Source: Prolixibacteraceae bacterium (GTDB lineage Bacteria > Bacteroidota > Bacteroidia > Bacteroidales > Prolixibacteraceae). Taken from it: a stretch of DNA of 7,415 nucleotides. The translations under genes were made by a program, and so were the position numbers. Shown one piece after another: positions 1-7,415 of this stretch (position 1 is its first letter; every line of letters begins with the position of its first letter). The notes beneath the pieces were generated by a model, which saw nothing but the letters and a program-made list of their open reading frames with translations, did not search any database and was not told the DNA's origin. Location of the stretch: NCBI GenBank assembly GCA_014380255.1, contig JACMKG010000239.1:1-7415 (forward strand), in the 5' to 3' direction.

Positions 1-365
1 TACTGGACAATCTTAAAAGAAAACATTCATTACGTGACATTATCAATGCCATCTTTTATTTGCTTAAAACAGGATGCCAATGGCATATGATGCCAAGCGA
101 TTTTCCCAATTGGGATCTGGGTTATTACTATTTTACCAAATGAACGAACAACGGTATCATTGAACAGCTTCGCGACAAAATACGCTAAAAAAAAGAAAAT
201 ATGAATCGCCAAGTTTAGCTTGTATTGACAGCCAGTCTGTTAAAACCAACAAATTGGATGGCAACTGTCGCGCATTTGATAGTGGCAAAATAATCAAAGC
301 ACGCAAGCGTCATATCAAATGCAATTGGCTTGCTGCTTGTTGAAAATGATTATCTGAGCTTGTAA
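1..365 (+). pseudogene. Degenerate IS5-family (IS4/IS5 superfamily) transposase remnant
   Basis: This is a broken transposase gene entering from the left edge. From base 3 it reads an N-terminal domain typical of IS5-type transposases, with motifs such as RKHSLRDIINAIFYLLKTGC, then QWHMMPSDFPNW and YYYFTK. An in-frame TGA at 141-143 stands where the family usually has Trp. The frame then continues (TNNGIIEQLRDKIR) to TAA at 186-188. Around 182-194, at an eight-A run, the reading shifts frame and resumes as SLACIDSQSVKT and KARKRHI. The Asp at 227-229 in DSQSVKT matches the first Asp of the DDE catalytic triad. A second shift near 314-320 leads to NAIGLLLVENDYLSL and a stop at 363-365. The rest of the catalytic domain, with the second Asp and the Glu, is absent. 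No terminal inverted repeat or target duplication is visible. The region is visibly more AT-rich than the genes to its right. It is certainly non-functional; the family call rests on motif recognition. Confidence 0.88.
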
Positions 366-373
366 AAAGTATT

Positions 374-2212
374 TCAAAATTTTAGACAGGCTACACGTCC
401 ATCCAACACTGTAACCAATAGTTGGTGTTGACCAACGGGTTGAATGGCATTGATCAACGCGTTGGAAAGTTTATATTTCCAGGCTACCCGATGAGTGGTT
501 TTATCGATCGCCACTACCATTCCGCTGGTAGTTGGTACAAAAACCAGCTGCTCATTTTCGGTGATGGGTGATGGTGCAATTTCATAGCCTAGGCTGGCTT
601 CACATTGCCAAACGACTGTCTGCTCGGATGAAGAGGAGGAAAATGCCAAAAAGTTTCCTTCTTTCATATTTTTGATATAGACCAGCTTTCCATCCTTCGA
701 AATGCCAATGGATTCGCGGCAGGTATACTTTCCCGAGTCCCATATTTCAGCTCCAGTTTTAGCATCAAGTGCAGTCATGCGCTGATCGGGAGCCACCATA
801 AATACTTTCCCGTTGGCAGCTACCGGCCAAACGGCAGCAGGAGAAAGCATGCGGTTGGCGTATTTCTCACGCTTCCACAGTAATTTACCGGATTGCTGAT
901 CAAGGGCATAGAACGCATTTCCCCACGAGCCAAAATAAACAGACCCCTGGTAAATGAGCGGTTTGGATTCCACAAAGTTTTTCACCTGATCGAACTGCCA
1001 CTTCAGCCGCCCTGATTTCAGATCAATGGCCCTGAAAATTCCTTCGGATGACCCCAAATAGACCGTTTGCTGATCGATAGCAGGCGATGCCACGATTGCC
1101 CCGCCGGTTGCAAATTTCCACTGGAGTTGCCCTGTTTTAAGGCTTAAACAGTAAATGTTCCTGTCGGTTGATGCGCAAACCACCAGATGGCCGCTGATAG
1201 CCGGAGTGGAGTATATTTTCCCTGCTGTCGGGTAACGCCAGATTGTTTTCCCGGTGTTTTTTGTGACTGCCACAATTTCACCTTTGGCATTGGCATAAAC
1301 AGCCCTATTTCCTGAAATGGCAATCCCGGTTCCAATATCGCTTTTATCCTGACATTGCCATTTTAACTTCACTTGTGGATACTTCTCATTTATCGAAAAA
1401 TCAGGGCGGGGCCAGGTTGTGGTATCCTTGTGATAATTTTTCAATCCGACGGGTATTTTGCACCATACCGGGTTTGTTTTCAATCCCGGAGTTCGTTCAG
1501 CATAAAACAGGGTGTCTTTGGTCACAGAAACCACATTGTAACCTCCCATTTCATTTTTGGCCCGGAGATTTGAACGTCCCATCACTCCGGGAATGCCTTC
1601 AAAATTAAACAGTTTATTGCTGTGCCCGTGTCCAAGGATACTCACCTGCACATTTCTGGTTTTAAGCAGGTCAATCACCTGGTACCAATTGGAAAGCGAT
1701 TCATCAAGGGGATAATGGTTGATAAATACAATAGGCTGACCGGGATTTTTCATGTTCGCCAAAACGGAGTCCAGAAATACCATTTGCTCCCGGGGAACCA
1801 GTCCTGGTGCCATGCGCATATTGGGGCCGCTGGCTGTACCAATGAAAAGGAATCCGTTTTTCTCAAACGAATAACCTTCAGCGCCCATAATCCTGACAAA
1901 ATCGTTGTTGCCGCTTTCCGACCATTTCGAATCGTGGTTTCCCGGGGTGACATAACACGGTTTATGGAGCTTGTTGAGAATGGATTTGGCTTCAAGGAGC
2001 TCATCCCGGGAGCCAAATTCAGTCACATCGCCCGAAAGGATTACAAAATCAATATCGCCCTGGCCGTTAATGTCTTCCACTGTTCGCAAAAGATCTTCCG
2101 CCCCCGTGCTTCCGCCCACATGCGTATCGGTAACATGGGCAAACCGGAAAGTCTGGGCCTGTGCCTGAAGAACCAGGCAAAAGGTAAGGAAAAAGAAAAA
2201 TAACTGTTTCAT
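374..2212 (-). CDS. Exported calcineurin-like metallophosphoesterase fused to a PQQ-type beta-propeller
   Basis: The 612-residue product starts with a Sec signal peptide (hydrophobic LFFFFLTFCLVL, likely cleaved after AQAQ near residue 20), so it should act in the periplasm or outside the cell. Residues about 22-235 form a metallophosphoesterase domain with all expected metal-site motifs: DTH (D29, H31), GD (D62), GNHD (N92, H93), NH (H166) and GHGH (H195, H197). The spacing resembles the cyclic-nucleotide or glycerophosphodiester phosphodiesterase branch, but the substrate is unknown. After a linker (about 240-280), residues 281-612 carry PQQ-like repeats, seen as Gly-x-x-x-Trp-type strand ends with Trp at 285, 325, 365, 405, 446, 491, 535 and 578. 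That spacing of 40-45 fits an eight-bladed propeller. The repeat near 525-535 is irregular, with a five-Ser run. No PQQ-dehydrogenase catalytic domain is seen, so the propeller more likely binds a ligand or partner. The ATG directly precedes the signal peptide. The gene lies 67 bases downstream of susD and is probably co-transcribed. The C-terminus ends naturally in a blade strand, so nearby IS debris has not obviously truncated it. Confidence 0.93.
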   Translation of the reverse strand: MKQLFFFFLTFCLVLQAQAQTFRFAHVTDTHVGGSTGAEDLLRTVEDINGQGDIDFVILSGDVTEFGSRDELLEAKSILNKLHKPCYVTPGNHDSKWSESGNNDFVRIMGAEGYSFEKNGFLFIGTASGPNMRMAPGLVPREQMVFLDSVLANMKNPGQPIVFINHYPLDESLSNWYQVIDLLKTRNVQVSILGHGHSNKLFNFEGIPGVMGRSNLRAKNEMGGYNVVSVTKDTLFYAERTPGLKTNPVWCKIPVGLKNYHKDTTTWPRPDFSINEKYPQVKLKWQCQDKSDIGTGIAISGNRAVYANAKGEIVAVTKNTGKTIWRYPTAGKIYSTPAISGHLVVCASTDRNIYCLSLKTGQLQWKFATGGAIVASPAIDQQTVYLGSSEGIFRAIDLKSGRLKWQFDQVKNFVESKPLIYQGSVYFGSWGNAFYALDQQSGKLLWKREKYANRMLSPAAVWPVAANGKVFMVAPDQRMTALDAKTGAEIWDSGKYTCRESIGISKDGKLVYIKNMKEGNFLAFSSSSSEQTVVWQCEASLGYEIAPSPITENEQLVFVPTTSGMVVAIDKTTHRVAWKYKLSNALINAIQPVGQHQLLVTVLDGRVACLKF

Positions 2213-2219
2213 GAATTGT

Positions 2220-2265
2220 TTTTAAATACTCAGCGGATGACGTTGAGTCACCCGCTGAGTTAAAA
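2220..2265 (-). promoter_or_regulatory. Strong stem-loop in the susD-phosphoesterase spacer
   Basis: On the minus-strand transcript, ACUCAGCGGGUGAC (2260-2247) pairs with GUCAUCCGCUGAGU (2241-2228). This gives a 14-bp stem with one G-U pair and a five-base loop (UCAAC). Five further A-U pairs (2265-2261 with 2224-2220) can form across a three-base bulge. The core stem begins 19 bases after the susD stop and ends 15 bases before the phosphoesterase ATG. No U-tract follows, so it is not a canonical intrinsic terminator. It could be an attenuator, an RNA-processing or mRNA-protecting hairpin that lowers expression of the third gene relative to susCD, or a structure affecting translation initiation. 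The pairing is seen directly; the role is inferred. Confidence 0.6.
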
Positions 2266-2279
2266 TCAATTTAAGCCAA

Positions 2280-4106
2280 CTACCAGCCAGGAGTTTGGGT
2301 TAAAGTATAACCTTTATCCTTGTAGTCGTTCACCTGGGTATTTCCTACCGGCGCCAAATAAACCCGTTCAGTAAAGGCATCCCTGTTGGAAATGTTTTCA
2401 GGAACATAGTAACCGACCATGGCAGCGGCATTTGTTCCGGAATAGGTAACAACTGTACCGTCAGCCTTTTTAACCTTCAGCTTGTTTACTTTTGAAGCAA
2501 CCAGCCATTCGGGATATTCAGCCTGGAAATTAATCCATAAGCCAAGCATGTTATCAGGATCGGTATTCTTCATATAATCGATCTTTTTCCATCGTTTGAT
2601 ATCCATTAAACGAGTGTGCTCGAATACAAACTCCATGCGGCGTTCACGGCGGATTTCCCAAATCAGGGCAGGTACATCGGCATCGCGGTCGGGGTCATCA
2701 GGAAGACTTGCCAAAGCTAAAGGAGCTGTCTTTTTAATCCCTTTTGCCAGTGCTGTTGCATCCAAAGGACGGTTACGAATTGCATTAATTGAAGCATCGA
2801 TATCGGCCTGAGTTACGGCTGCTCCGCCCATGGTGGCCAGTTCAGCTTTAGCTTCCACCCAGTTCAAAACAACTTCTGCCAAACGCATGACAGGGGCATC
2901 GTTGGTGTTTGTACTCGATCCGTACATGGGAGGGTATGGGCCCGGATAAAGTTTCACTCCATCGCGGTCAATGAATTTACATGCATAAAGTAACGTACTC
3001 GATTCTTTCTTGGGGGCATCCCAGAAAGTAGCTTCAAAACGAGGGTCACGCGTTGCAACCATGTTCTTAATATCCAGTTTGTCCGCATTTGCAACAGTGG
3101 ATAATTTATAAGGTTTTCCATCGGTACATACAAATGCCTTGGCCAATTTTAAGTTTGGCGCCGGAGCCTGGCTTTCAGTCAGGTTTGAATAGGAAGCTAT
3201 ATGGTGTGTTGTAGTCAGCGCTGCATCATAAGCCCTGTACAAAATCACTTCCTTGTTGGAGGCCAGATCCTGTGATCCGAACAAAGACCTGAAATCGCTG
3301 GCAAATGAGTATTTGTTTGAAGCTTTGACAATATCTCCGGCTTTTACGGCCAGTTCAAGGTATTTTTTTGCCTTTTCAGGATTGTTCAGGTGATATTTCT
3401 GCCAGGTGCCTTCAAATAACATAAAGCGGGAAATAAAGCCGGCTGCTATGTTTTTATTCAAATACTGGGCATTTCCGTCCAGTGCCCGCATGTTATCCAG
3501 GGCATAGACAAAGTCGTCATACACCTTGTCCATAACAACGGTTCGATTGTCCCTGTCCTTGTATAAAAGATCAAGTTCTGTTTCCAAAAGAACCCTGTCA
3601 TAATAAGGCACGTTACCGAAAACACTCACCAAACGGCTGTATTCATATCCCCTGAAGAACCGGGCCACTGCACTCCAATGCTTATACACCTCGGCCGTAA
3701 TCTTCTGATCCTTCATGGTTTCAATTCGTTCGATGAACAGATTGGATTTTCGCACCCATGCAAAATTCCAGGTAGGCCCCCCATAGGTAGTTAACCATGC
3801 TGCCCCTTCGCTGGCTGATGACCTTGACTCGGGAGCCTGGGTTTCAAATCCACCTTGCTTTCCGGTAGAAGTGAAATCATCGGCAAAATTATAACCGCGA
3901 AGAGGAGTATAATCAACTGTAAAACCTGTATTATATCCATTAAAGTAGTTTGCATAAAAACCATTGGCAAATAAGCGAAGGCTGTTTTCGGATGTCCAGT
4001 AAGTATCGTCGTTCATCGTTGTGAGCGATGGCCGGTCCAAATAATCTTCACAACTGCCAAAAGCAAGTGTAACTGCGCAGGCTAAAATCAATATGTATTT
4101 TTTCAT
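2280..4106 (-). CDS. SusD/RagB-family outer-membrane nutrient-binding lipoprotein
   Basis: The 608-residue protein is the surface lipoprotein partner of the SusC transporter encoded just upstream. SusD proteins form a lid over the SusC barrel and help capture the ligand. A lipoprotein signal peptide ends in FGSC, with Cys19 the likely lipidated residue. It is followed by EDYLD, the usual SusD start, whose acidic residues suit surface export in Bacteroidota. Family signatures are visible in order: FFRGYEYSRLVSVFGNVPYY near 150-169 (N-terminal TPR-like helices), MRLAEVVLNWVEAKAEL at 407-423, and RRERRMEFVFEHTRLMDIKR at 486-505 (the conserved RagB/SusD C-terminal helix). The length is ordinary for larger family members and the frame is intact. 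The ATG lies 13 bases after the susC stop behind an A-rich leader (AAAAATAAGAATT) with no clear Shine-Dalgarno site, as is common in Bacteroidota. The ligand cannot be predicted from family membership. Confidence 0.95.
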   Translation of the reverse strand: MKKYILILACAVTLAFGSCEDYLDRPSLTTMNDDTYWTSENSLRLFANGFYANYFNGYNTGFTVDYTPLRGYNFADDFTSTGKQGGFETQAPESRSSASEGAAWLTTYGGPTWNFAWVRKSNLFIERIETMKDQKITAEVYKHWSAVARFFRGYEYSRLVSVFGNVPYYDRVLLETELDLLYKDRDNRTVVMDKVYDDFVYALDNMRALDGNAQYLNKNIAAGFISRFMLFEGTWQKYHLNNPEKAKKYLELAVKAGDIVKASNKYSFASDFRSLFGSQDLASNKEVILYRAYDAALTTTHHIASYSNLTESQAPAPNLKLAKAFVCTDGKPYKLSTVANADKLDIKNMVATRDPRFEATFWDAPKKESSTLLYACKFIDRDGVKLYPGPYPPMYGSSTNTNDAPVMRLAEVVLNWVEAKAELATMGGAAVTQADIDASINAIRNRPLDATALAKGIKKTAPLALASLPDDPDRDADVPALIWEIRRERRMEFVFEHTRLMDIKRWKKIDYMKNTDPDNMLGLWINFQAEYPEWLVASKVNKLKVKKADGTVVTYSGTNAAAMVGYYVPENISNRDAFTERVYLAPVGNTQVNDYKDKGYTLTQTPGW

Positions 4107-4119
4107 AATTCTTATTTTT

Positions 4120-7100
4120 TTAGAAGTTTATCTGAAGACCAACCGAGGCACTTTTAAATGTTGGCACACCCATTCCGGTACGATCCAAATTATAGCCCGT
4201 ACGGTTTCCGCTCGCGTTGGCATCTCTCCACATGGAATACCCGCTGATTTCCTCAGCATCAATAGGCAAAGTTCCAAGATGATCAAATGTAAAGAAGTTT
4301 TCCAGGGCCGCATAAATACGGAATTTCGAAACATGCATTTTTGTTAACGCACCCGATGGCAAGCTATAACCCACGGTTATATTCTTGATTCTCCAATAGG
4401 CCATGTTCAGCAAATACCTGGATTGAACCTGCATATTTAACGTAGTATTACTTGCTGCCAAGTTGTACGGGGCAGGATAGAAAGCACCGGTGCGGTCTTC
4501 TCTCCAGAAATCGCCGGCAATGGCTTGTGGCATTGCACCATCAGCCGAGTTGTAACCGGGAATAGCGAGGAACCCGTCTCCCCAGATATCGCGTTTGCCT
4601 ACCCCTTGTACGAATACTGAAGCGTCAAATCCTTTAAAATCCATACCTGCACGGAAACTGTATTCGTAGCGCGGGGTAGAGTTGCCGATGATTTTAAGAT
4701 CGCCATAATCAGGTTTGCCTTCAGCATTCTTAACCAGTCTGCTGCCTGGATTTATTACGCCATCACCATTCAAATCTTTAAATTTTACATCACCCGGGCC
4801 AAAAACAAAATTACCTGCCTGAAGTCTTCCCTGGGTGGGGGCAGTGGCATCCGCCAACTTATTAACATTGAATCCATCTGAAGATTTTACCGTGATTAAT
4901 TTACCGGCGCCATCGTATTCAAAATCATTTTTTTGATACAATCGATCCGTTTCATAACCCCATATTTCTCCATAGGTTTTACCAACATACCAGTTGTCTA
5001 TGCTATTGGTTGTTCCATATTTGGTAATAACTGTTTTAGAATCTGAGAAAGTTGCGACAAAATTAATGCCCAGGCCATTTTTAAACCGGTGGTTATAATC
5101 AAGCTGAAGCTCAATCCCATTTGTTTTTAATGAACCATAGTTGCTTTGCGGAGCGCCGGTTCCGAATGTTGCAGGAATCCCTTCAAGGGGGACAATCATA
5201 TTTTCCGTATTGCGTTCGTACCAGTCAAATGAAATTCCCAATTCACTGCTGAAAAAACGGGTATCTACACCAAAGTCAAGGGTCGAAATATCCTGCCAGG
5301 TAACCGATTCTGAAACAGCGCCCGGAGTGCTAAACTGATACGGCTTGACACCTCCAATTAACCAACTGTTGAATGACCCGTTCATCGTTGGAACATACAG
5401 GGAGTTGGGCACAGTTTGGTCGCCGATAGTACCCCATGATCCGCGGATTTTAAACACATCCATGGTTGAACTGGCCCATTTCATCCAGTTTTCTTCATTG
5501 ATACGCCAGCCTGCCGAGAAAGAGGGGAAATAACGCCACTGAAGCTTGGTGGGGAATTTGGATGTTCCATCGTACCGAAGGTTTCCTTCCAGTAAATATT
5601 TTTCTTTATAGCTGTAATTTAAACGACCAAAGAATCCCAGTTGCGATTCCCAGTATTCACCCCCGCTGGCCGTTTGAGTTCCGTAGGCTAGGTCAAGCTG
5701 AGGATTTTCATAATCAATCAATTGAGTAACCTGTGAAGTATTAAAAGCACTTTTCAGGCCCACTTGATTCATCCCAAGCATAAATTTGAACTGATTTCCC
5801 CTTAAATTCAAATCATAGGTCGTATTTAGGTTCACGGTATTGCGTTGCTCATTTCCGGCTGAACGAAAAACATGATCCGGATTAGCACCGATTCCGGTAT
5901 ACGTAGTAGATGCCAATTGAAAGGCTGGTATTGCACCAGTCGTACCAGAAGGAACAACTTCACCTGCATCATTTACATAAATCCTATTTCCTGCCGCATC
6001 ATTTTTAATGATTGCTGAAGACCAGGTATCCCGGGCGGTAAAACGTGTCCCGGGCCTTTTGTTCATATATTCCTGATTGGCATAGGTATAGTCAAAATTA
6101 ATTTTCCAATCCTTCAGGGGCGTAATTGTTGCACCTCCATTCAGACTTGTATAATTGGTTTCCATAGAGGCCGTATTGGCTGCTTCCATTTCAAAGGCCG
6201 GGCTCCTCAAAGGTTCACCGTCTTCGGTAGTCATTGGATACGTTGGGCCCCAACGATAAATGTACAACCATGGATCGGCAGTGGTAGAATTGGTGGCATA
6301 GGCATATCTCTTCACACGCTTGGAATACATGGCACCGGCCGTTATCCTGAGCCATTTATTCACATCAGTACCCAATCGAATAGAGGCATTGTTGCGTTTA
6401 AAATCATCGGTCTTTGAAGGTTTAATAATACCTGTTTGATCTAAATATCCGTAGCTGATATTGTAATCCGTTTTGCCACTCTTCCCATTTACAGACAAGT
6501 TGTGGGTCTGGGTAGGAGTCCATTCTTTGATCATATAATCATACGGATCATACGTTCTTAAGCCAATTTTGCGATTGCCTGCATCCACATACCAGTCACG
6601 TCCATACAACATCGGATCGTTGGGTTTTACAATACCGCCCCAATTTTGCTGCCACGTTTTGGCCTTTTCATATCCCTCGCGCGTAACATGCCAGAATGCT
6701 CCTGCCGAGACAGCTCCCGTCCGTTCAAAAGCACTAAGCGTGTATTCCATGGCGTCAAGTCCACCCATCTCCATTTTCTTTGAGATGTTTTGGAAAGAAA
6801 GGTTTCCCGAATAAGTTACATTTACGCTTTCTGTTTTTGCGCCTTTTTTGGAGGTAATCAAAACAACCCCAAAGGCCGCTTTAGCCCCGTAAATGGATGC
6901 TGAAGCGGCATCCTTTAATACTGAAATTGATTCAATATCATCAGGGTTGATCATTAGAATGGAAGGGATTTCAACGTTATCCAACAGGATCAAGGGCGAG
7001 GAACCTCCCTGGAGTGAACCCAGTTGGCCACGGATCTTCATAATGGGGTCAGACCCGATCTCCCCGCTTGGGATTACAACGCTTAAGCCGGGAGTTACGC

Positions 7101-7415
7101 CCTGAAGACCACGACCCACGTCTGCAATTGGTCTGGCTTCCAGAACCTTGGTGTCAACAGAAGCAACAGCCCCGGTTAAATTGGCTTTCTTTTGCTGGCC
7201 GTAACCTACAATAACCACTTCGTTAATTTGCTCGGTCGAAGACTCCAAGCTCACATGGATGGTCGAAGAGTTTCCAACTTTGACTTCCTGGGTGGTCATC
7301 CCGATGTAGCTGATCAGCAATGAGGCACCTTCGTTTACCGAAAGTTCATAGCGGCCATCAGGATTGGTAATGGTTCCGTTGGTGGTTCCTTTTTCAACAA
7401 CAGAAACACCCGGGA
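4120..7415 (-). CDS. SusC/RagA-family TonB-linked outer-membrane transporter, 5' end outside the window
   Basis: About 1097 residues are visible; the gene enters from the right edge without its start codon, signal peptide or the first part of its N-terminal domain. The visible order is as follows. A carboxypeptidase-regulatory-like domain covers about residues 1-56 (PGVSVVEKGTTNG, NPDGRYELSV). The SusC hallmark INEVVIVGYG, which serves as the TonB-box region, is at bases 7198-7227. The plug domain (about 6841-7179) contains LTGAVASVD, the IRGQ motif and IESISVLKDAASASIYGAKA. A long 22-strand-type beta-barrel follows. It includes an acidic DLNGDGVIN motif at 4750-4776, frequent in this family, and ends in VGLQINF*, a typical barrel-assembly signal with terminal Phe. 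The frame is uninterrupted. A TTG at 7318-7320 is an internal Leu codon, not the start, because homology to the N-terminal domain continues upstream. Uptake would be powered by TonB-ExbBD and assisted by the SusD lipoprotein encoded next. Whether a signalling STN domain precedes the visible part is unknown. Confidence 0.96.
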   Translation of the reverse strand, partial: PGVSVVEKGTTNGTITNPDGRYELSVNEGASLLISYIGMTTQEVKVGNSSTIHVSLESSTEQINEVVIVGYGQQKKANLTGAVASVDTKVLEARPIADVGRGLQGVTPGLSVVIPSGEIGSDPIMKIRGQLGSLQGGSSPLILLDNVEIPSILMINPDDIESISVLKDAASASIYGAKAAFGVVLITSKKGAKTESVNVTYSGNLSFQNISKKMEMGGLDAMEYTLSAFERTGAVSAGAFWHVTREGYEKAKTWQQNWGGIVKPNDPMLYGRDWYVDAGNRKIGLRTYDPYDYMIKEWTPTQTHNLSVNGKSGKTDYNISYGYLDQTGIIKPSKTDDFKRNNASIRLGTDVNKWLRITAGAMYSKRVKRYAYATNSTTADPWLYIYRWGPTYPMTTEDGEPLRSPAFEMEAANTASMETNYTSLNGGATITPLKDWKINFDYTYANQEYMNKRPGTRFTARDTWSSAIIKNDAAGNRIYVNDAGEVVPSGTTGAIPAFQLASTTYTGIGANPDHVFRSAGNEQRNTVNLNTTYDLNLRGNQFKFMLGMNQVGLKSAFNTSQVTQLIDYENPQLDLAYGTQTASGGEYWESQLGFFGRLNYSYKEKYLLEGNLRYDGTSKFPTKLQWRYFPSFSAGWRINEENWMKWASSTMDVFKIRGSWGTIGDQTVPNSLYVPTMNGSFNSWLIGGVKPYQFSTPGAVSESVTWQDISTLDFGVDTRFFSSELGISFDWYERNTENMIVPLEGIPATFGTGAPQSNYGSLKTNGIELQLDYNHRFKNGLGINFVATFSDSKTVITKYGTTNSIDNWYVGKTYGEIWGYETDRLYQKNDFEYDGAGKLITVKSSDGFNVNKLADATAPTQGRLQAGNFVFGPGDVKFKDLNGDGVINPGSRLVKNAEGKPDYGDLKIIGNSTPRYEYSFRAGMDFKGFDASVFVQGVGKRDIWGDGFLAIPGYNSADGAMPQAIAGDFWREDRTGAFYPAPYNLAASNTTLNMQVQSRYLLNMAYWRIKNITVGYSLPSGALTKMHVSKFRIYAALENFFTFDHLGTLPIDAEEISGYSMWRDANASGNRTGYNLDRTGMGVPTFKSASVGLQINF

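Noticed and set aside
141..143. In-frame TGA at an expected Trp position, which could suggest TGA is read as Trp.
   Set aside because: The phosphoesterase gene ends naturally at TGA, the other genes use TGG for Trp, and the remnant has further frameshifts. Ordinary pseudogene decay explains it.
30..212. A 60-codon minus-strand frame inside the transposase remnant, with a hydrophobic start.
   Set aside because: The plus strand here reads clear transposase motifs. The Phe-rich start is just the complement of A-rich sequence.
361..380. An intrinsic terminator after the phosphoesterase stop (a T-run on the minus strand at 364-368).
   Set aside because: No GC-containing stem precedes the five-T run, and the only pairing is a weak AAAATTTT palindrome, so this is not a supportable terminator.
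1622..2203. A 193-codon plus-strand open frame opposite the phosphoesterase gene.
   Set aside because: It lies antisense to a well-supported metallophosphoesterase coding region. Its translation shows no recognisable domain, and it is a by-product of codon use on the other strand.
2213..2279. A separate promoter for the phosphoesterase gene with the Bacteroidota -7 element (TAnnTTTG).
   Set aside because: No good match to the -7 and -33 elements is visible on the minus strand in this short spacer, which the hairpin largely fills.
7318..7320. TTG as a possible start for the SusC protein, giving a 1066-residue product.
   Set aside because: The same frame stays open to the window edge and encodes the conserved carboxypeptidase-regulatory-like domain, so this codon is an internal Leu.

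Overview
The window looks like a chromosomal segment of a Bacteroidota bacterium. The evidence is an adjacent SusC/SusD outer-membrane uptake pair (TonB-dependent transporter plus surface lipoprotein), A-rich leaders without clear Shine-Dalgarno sites, and a downstream secreted enzyme gene in the same orientation. The genus cannot be fixed from the sequence alone. No other lineage commonly carries SusC/SusD pairs.

Layout, left to right in window coordinates. Positions 1-365 hold a plus-strand remnant of an IS5-type transposase, broken by a nonsense codon and two frameshifts and lacking its C-terminal half. Positions 374-2212 (minus) encode a 612-residue exported protein that fuses a calcineurin-like metallophosphoesterase to a PQQ-type beta-propeller. 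Positions 2213-2279 are a short spacer dominated by a near-perfect stem-loop. Positions 2280-4106 (minus) encode a SusD/RagB lipoprotein. Positions 4120-7415 (minus) encode a SusC/RagA TonB-dependent transporter whose 5' end lies beyond the right edge of the window.

On the minus strand the order is susC, susD, phosphoesterase, all co-directional with gaps of 13 and 67 bases. The simplest reading is one operon whose promoter is off the window. SusC and SusD would bind and import an oligomeric or amphipathic nutrient across the outer membrane. The exported phosphoesterase would cleave a phosphoester in that nutrient, or in a related extracytoplasmic substrate. No glycoside hydrolase, lyase, sulfatase, sigma/anti-sigma pair or hybrid sensor is visible, so the substrate cannot be named. 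The transposase remnant runs tail-to-tail against the phosphoesterase gene and probably marks the downstream edge of the locus.

I see no CRISPR array, tRNA, rRNA or clearly new system. The points most worth a second look are the phosphoesterase-propeller enzyme coupled to a SusCD pair, and the strong hairpin placed directly before its start codon.
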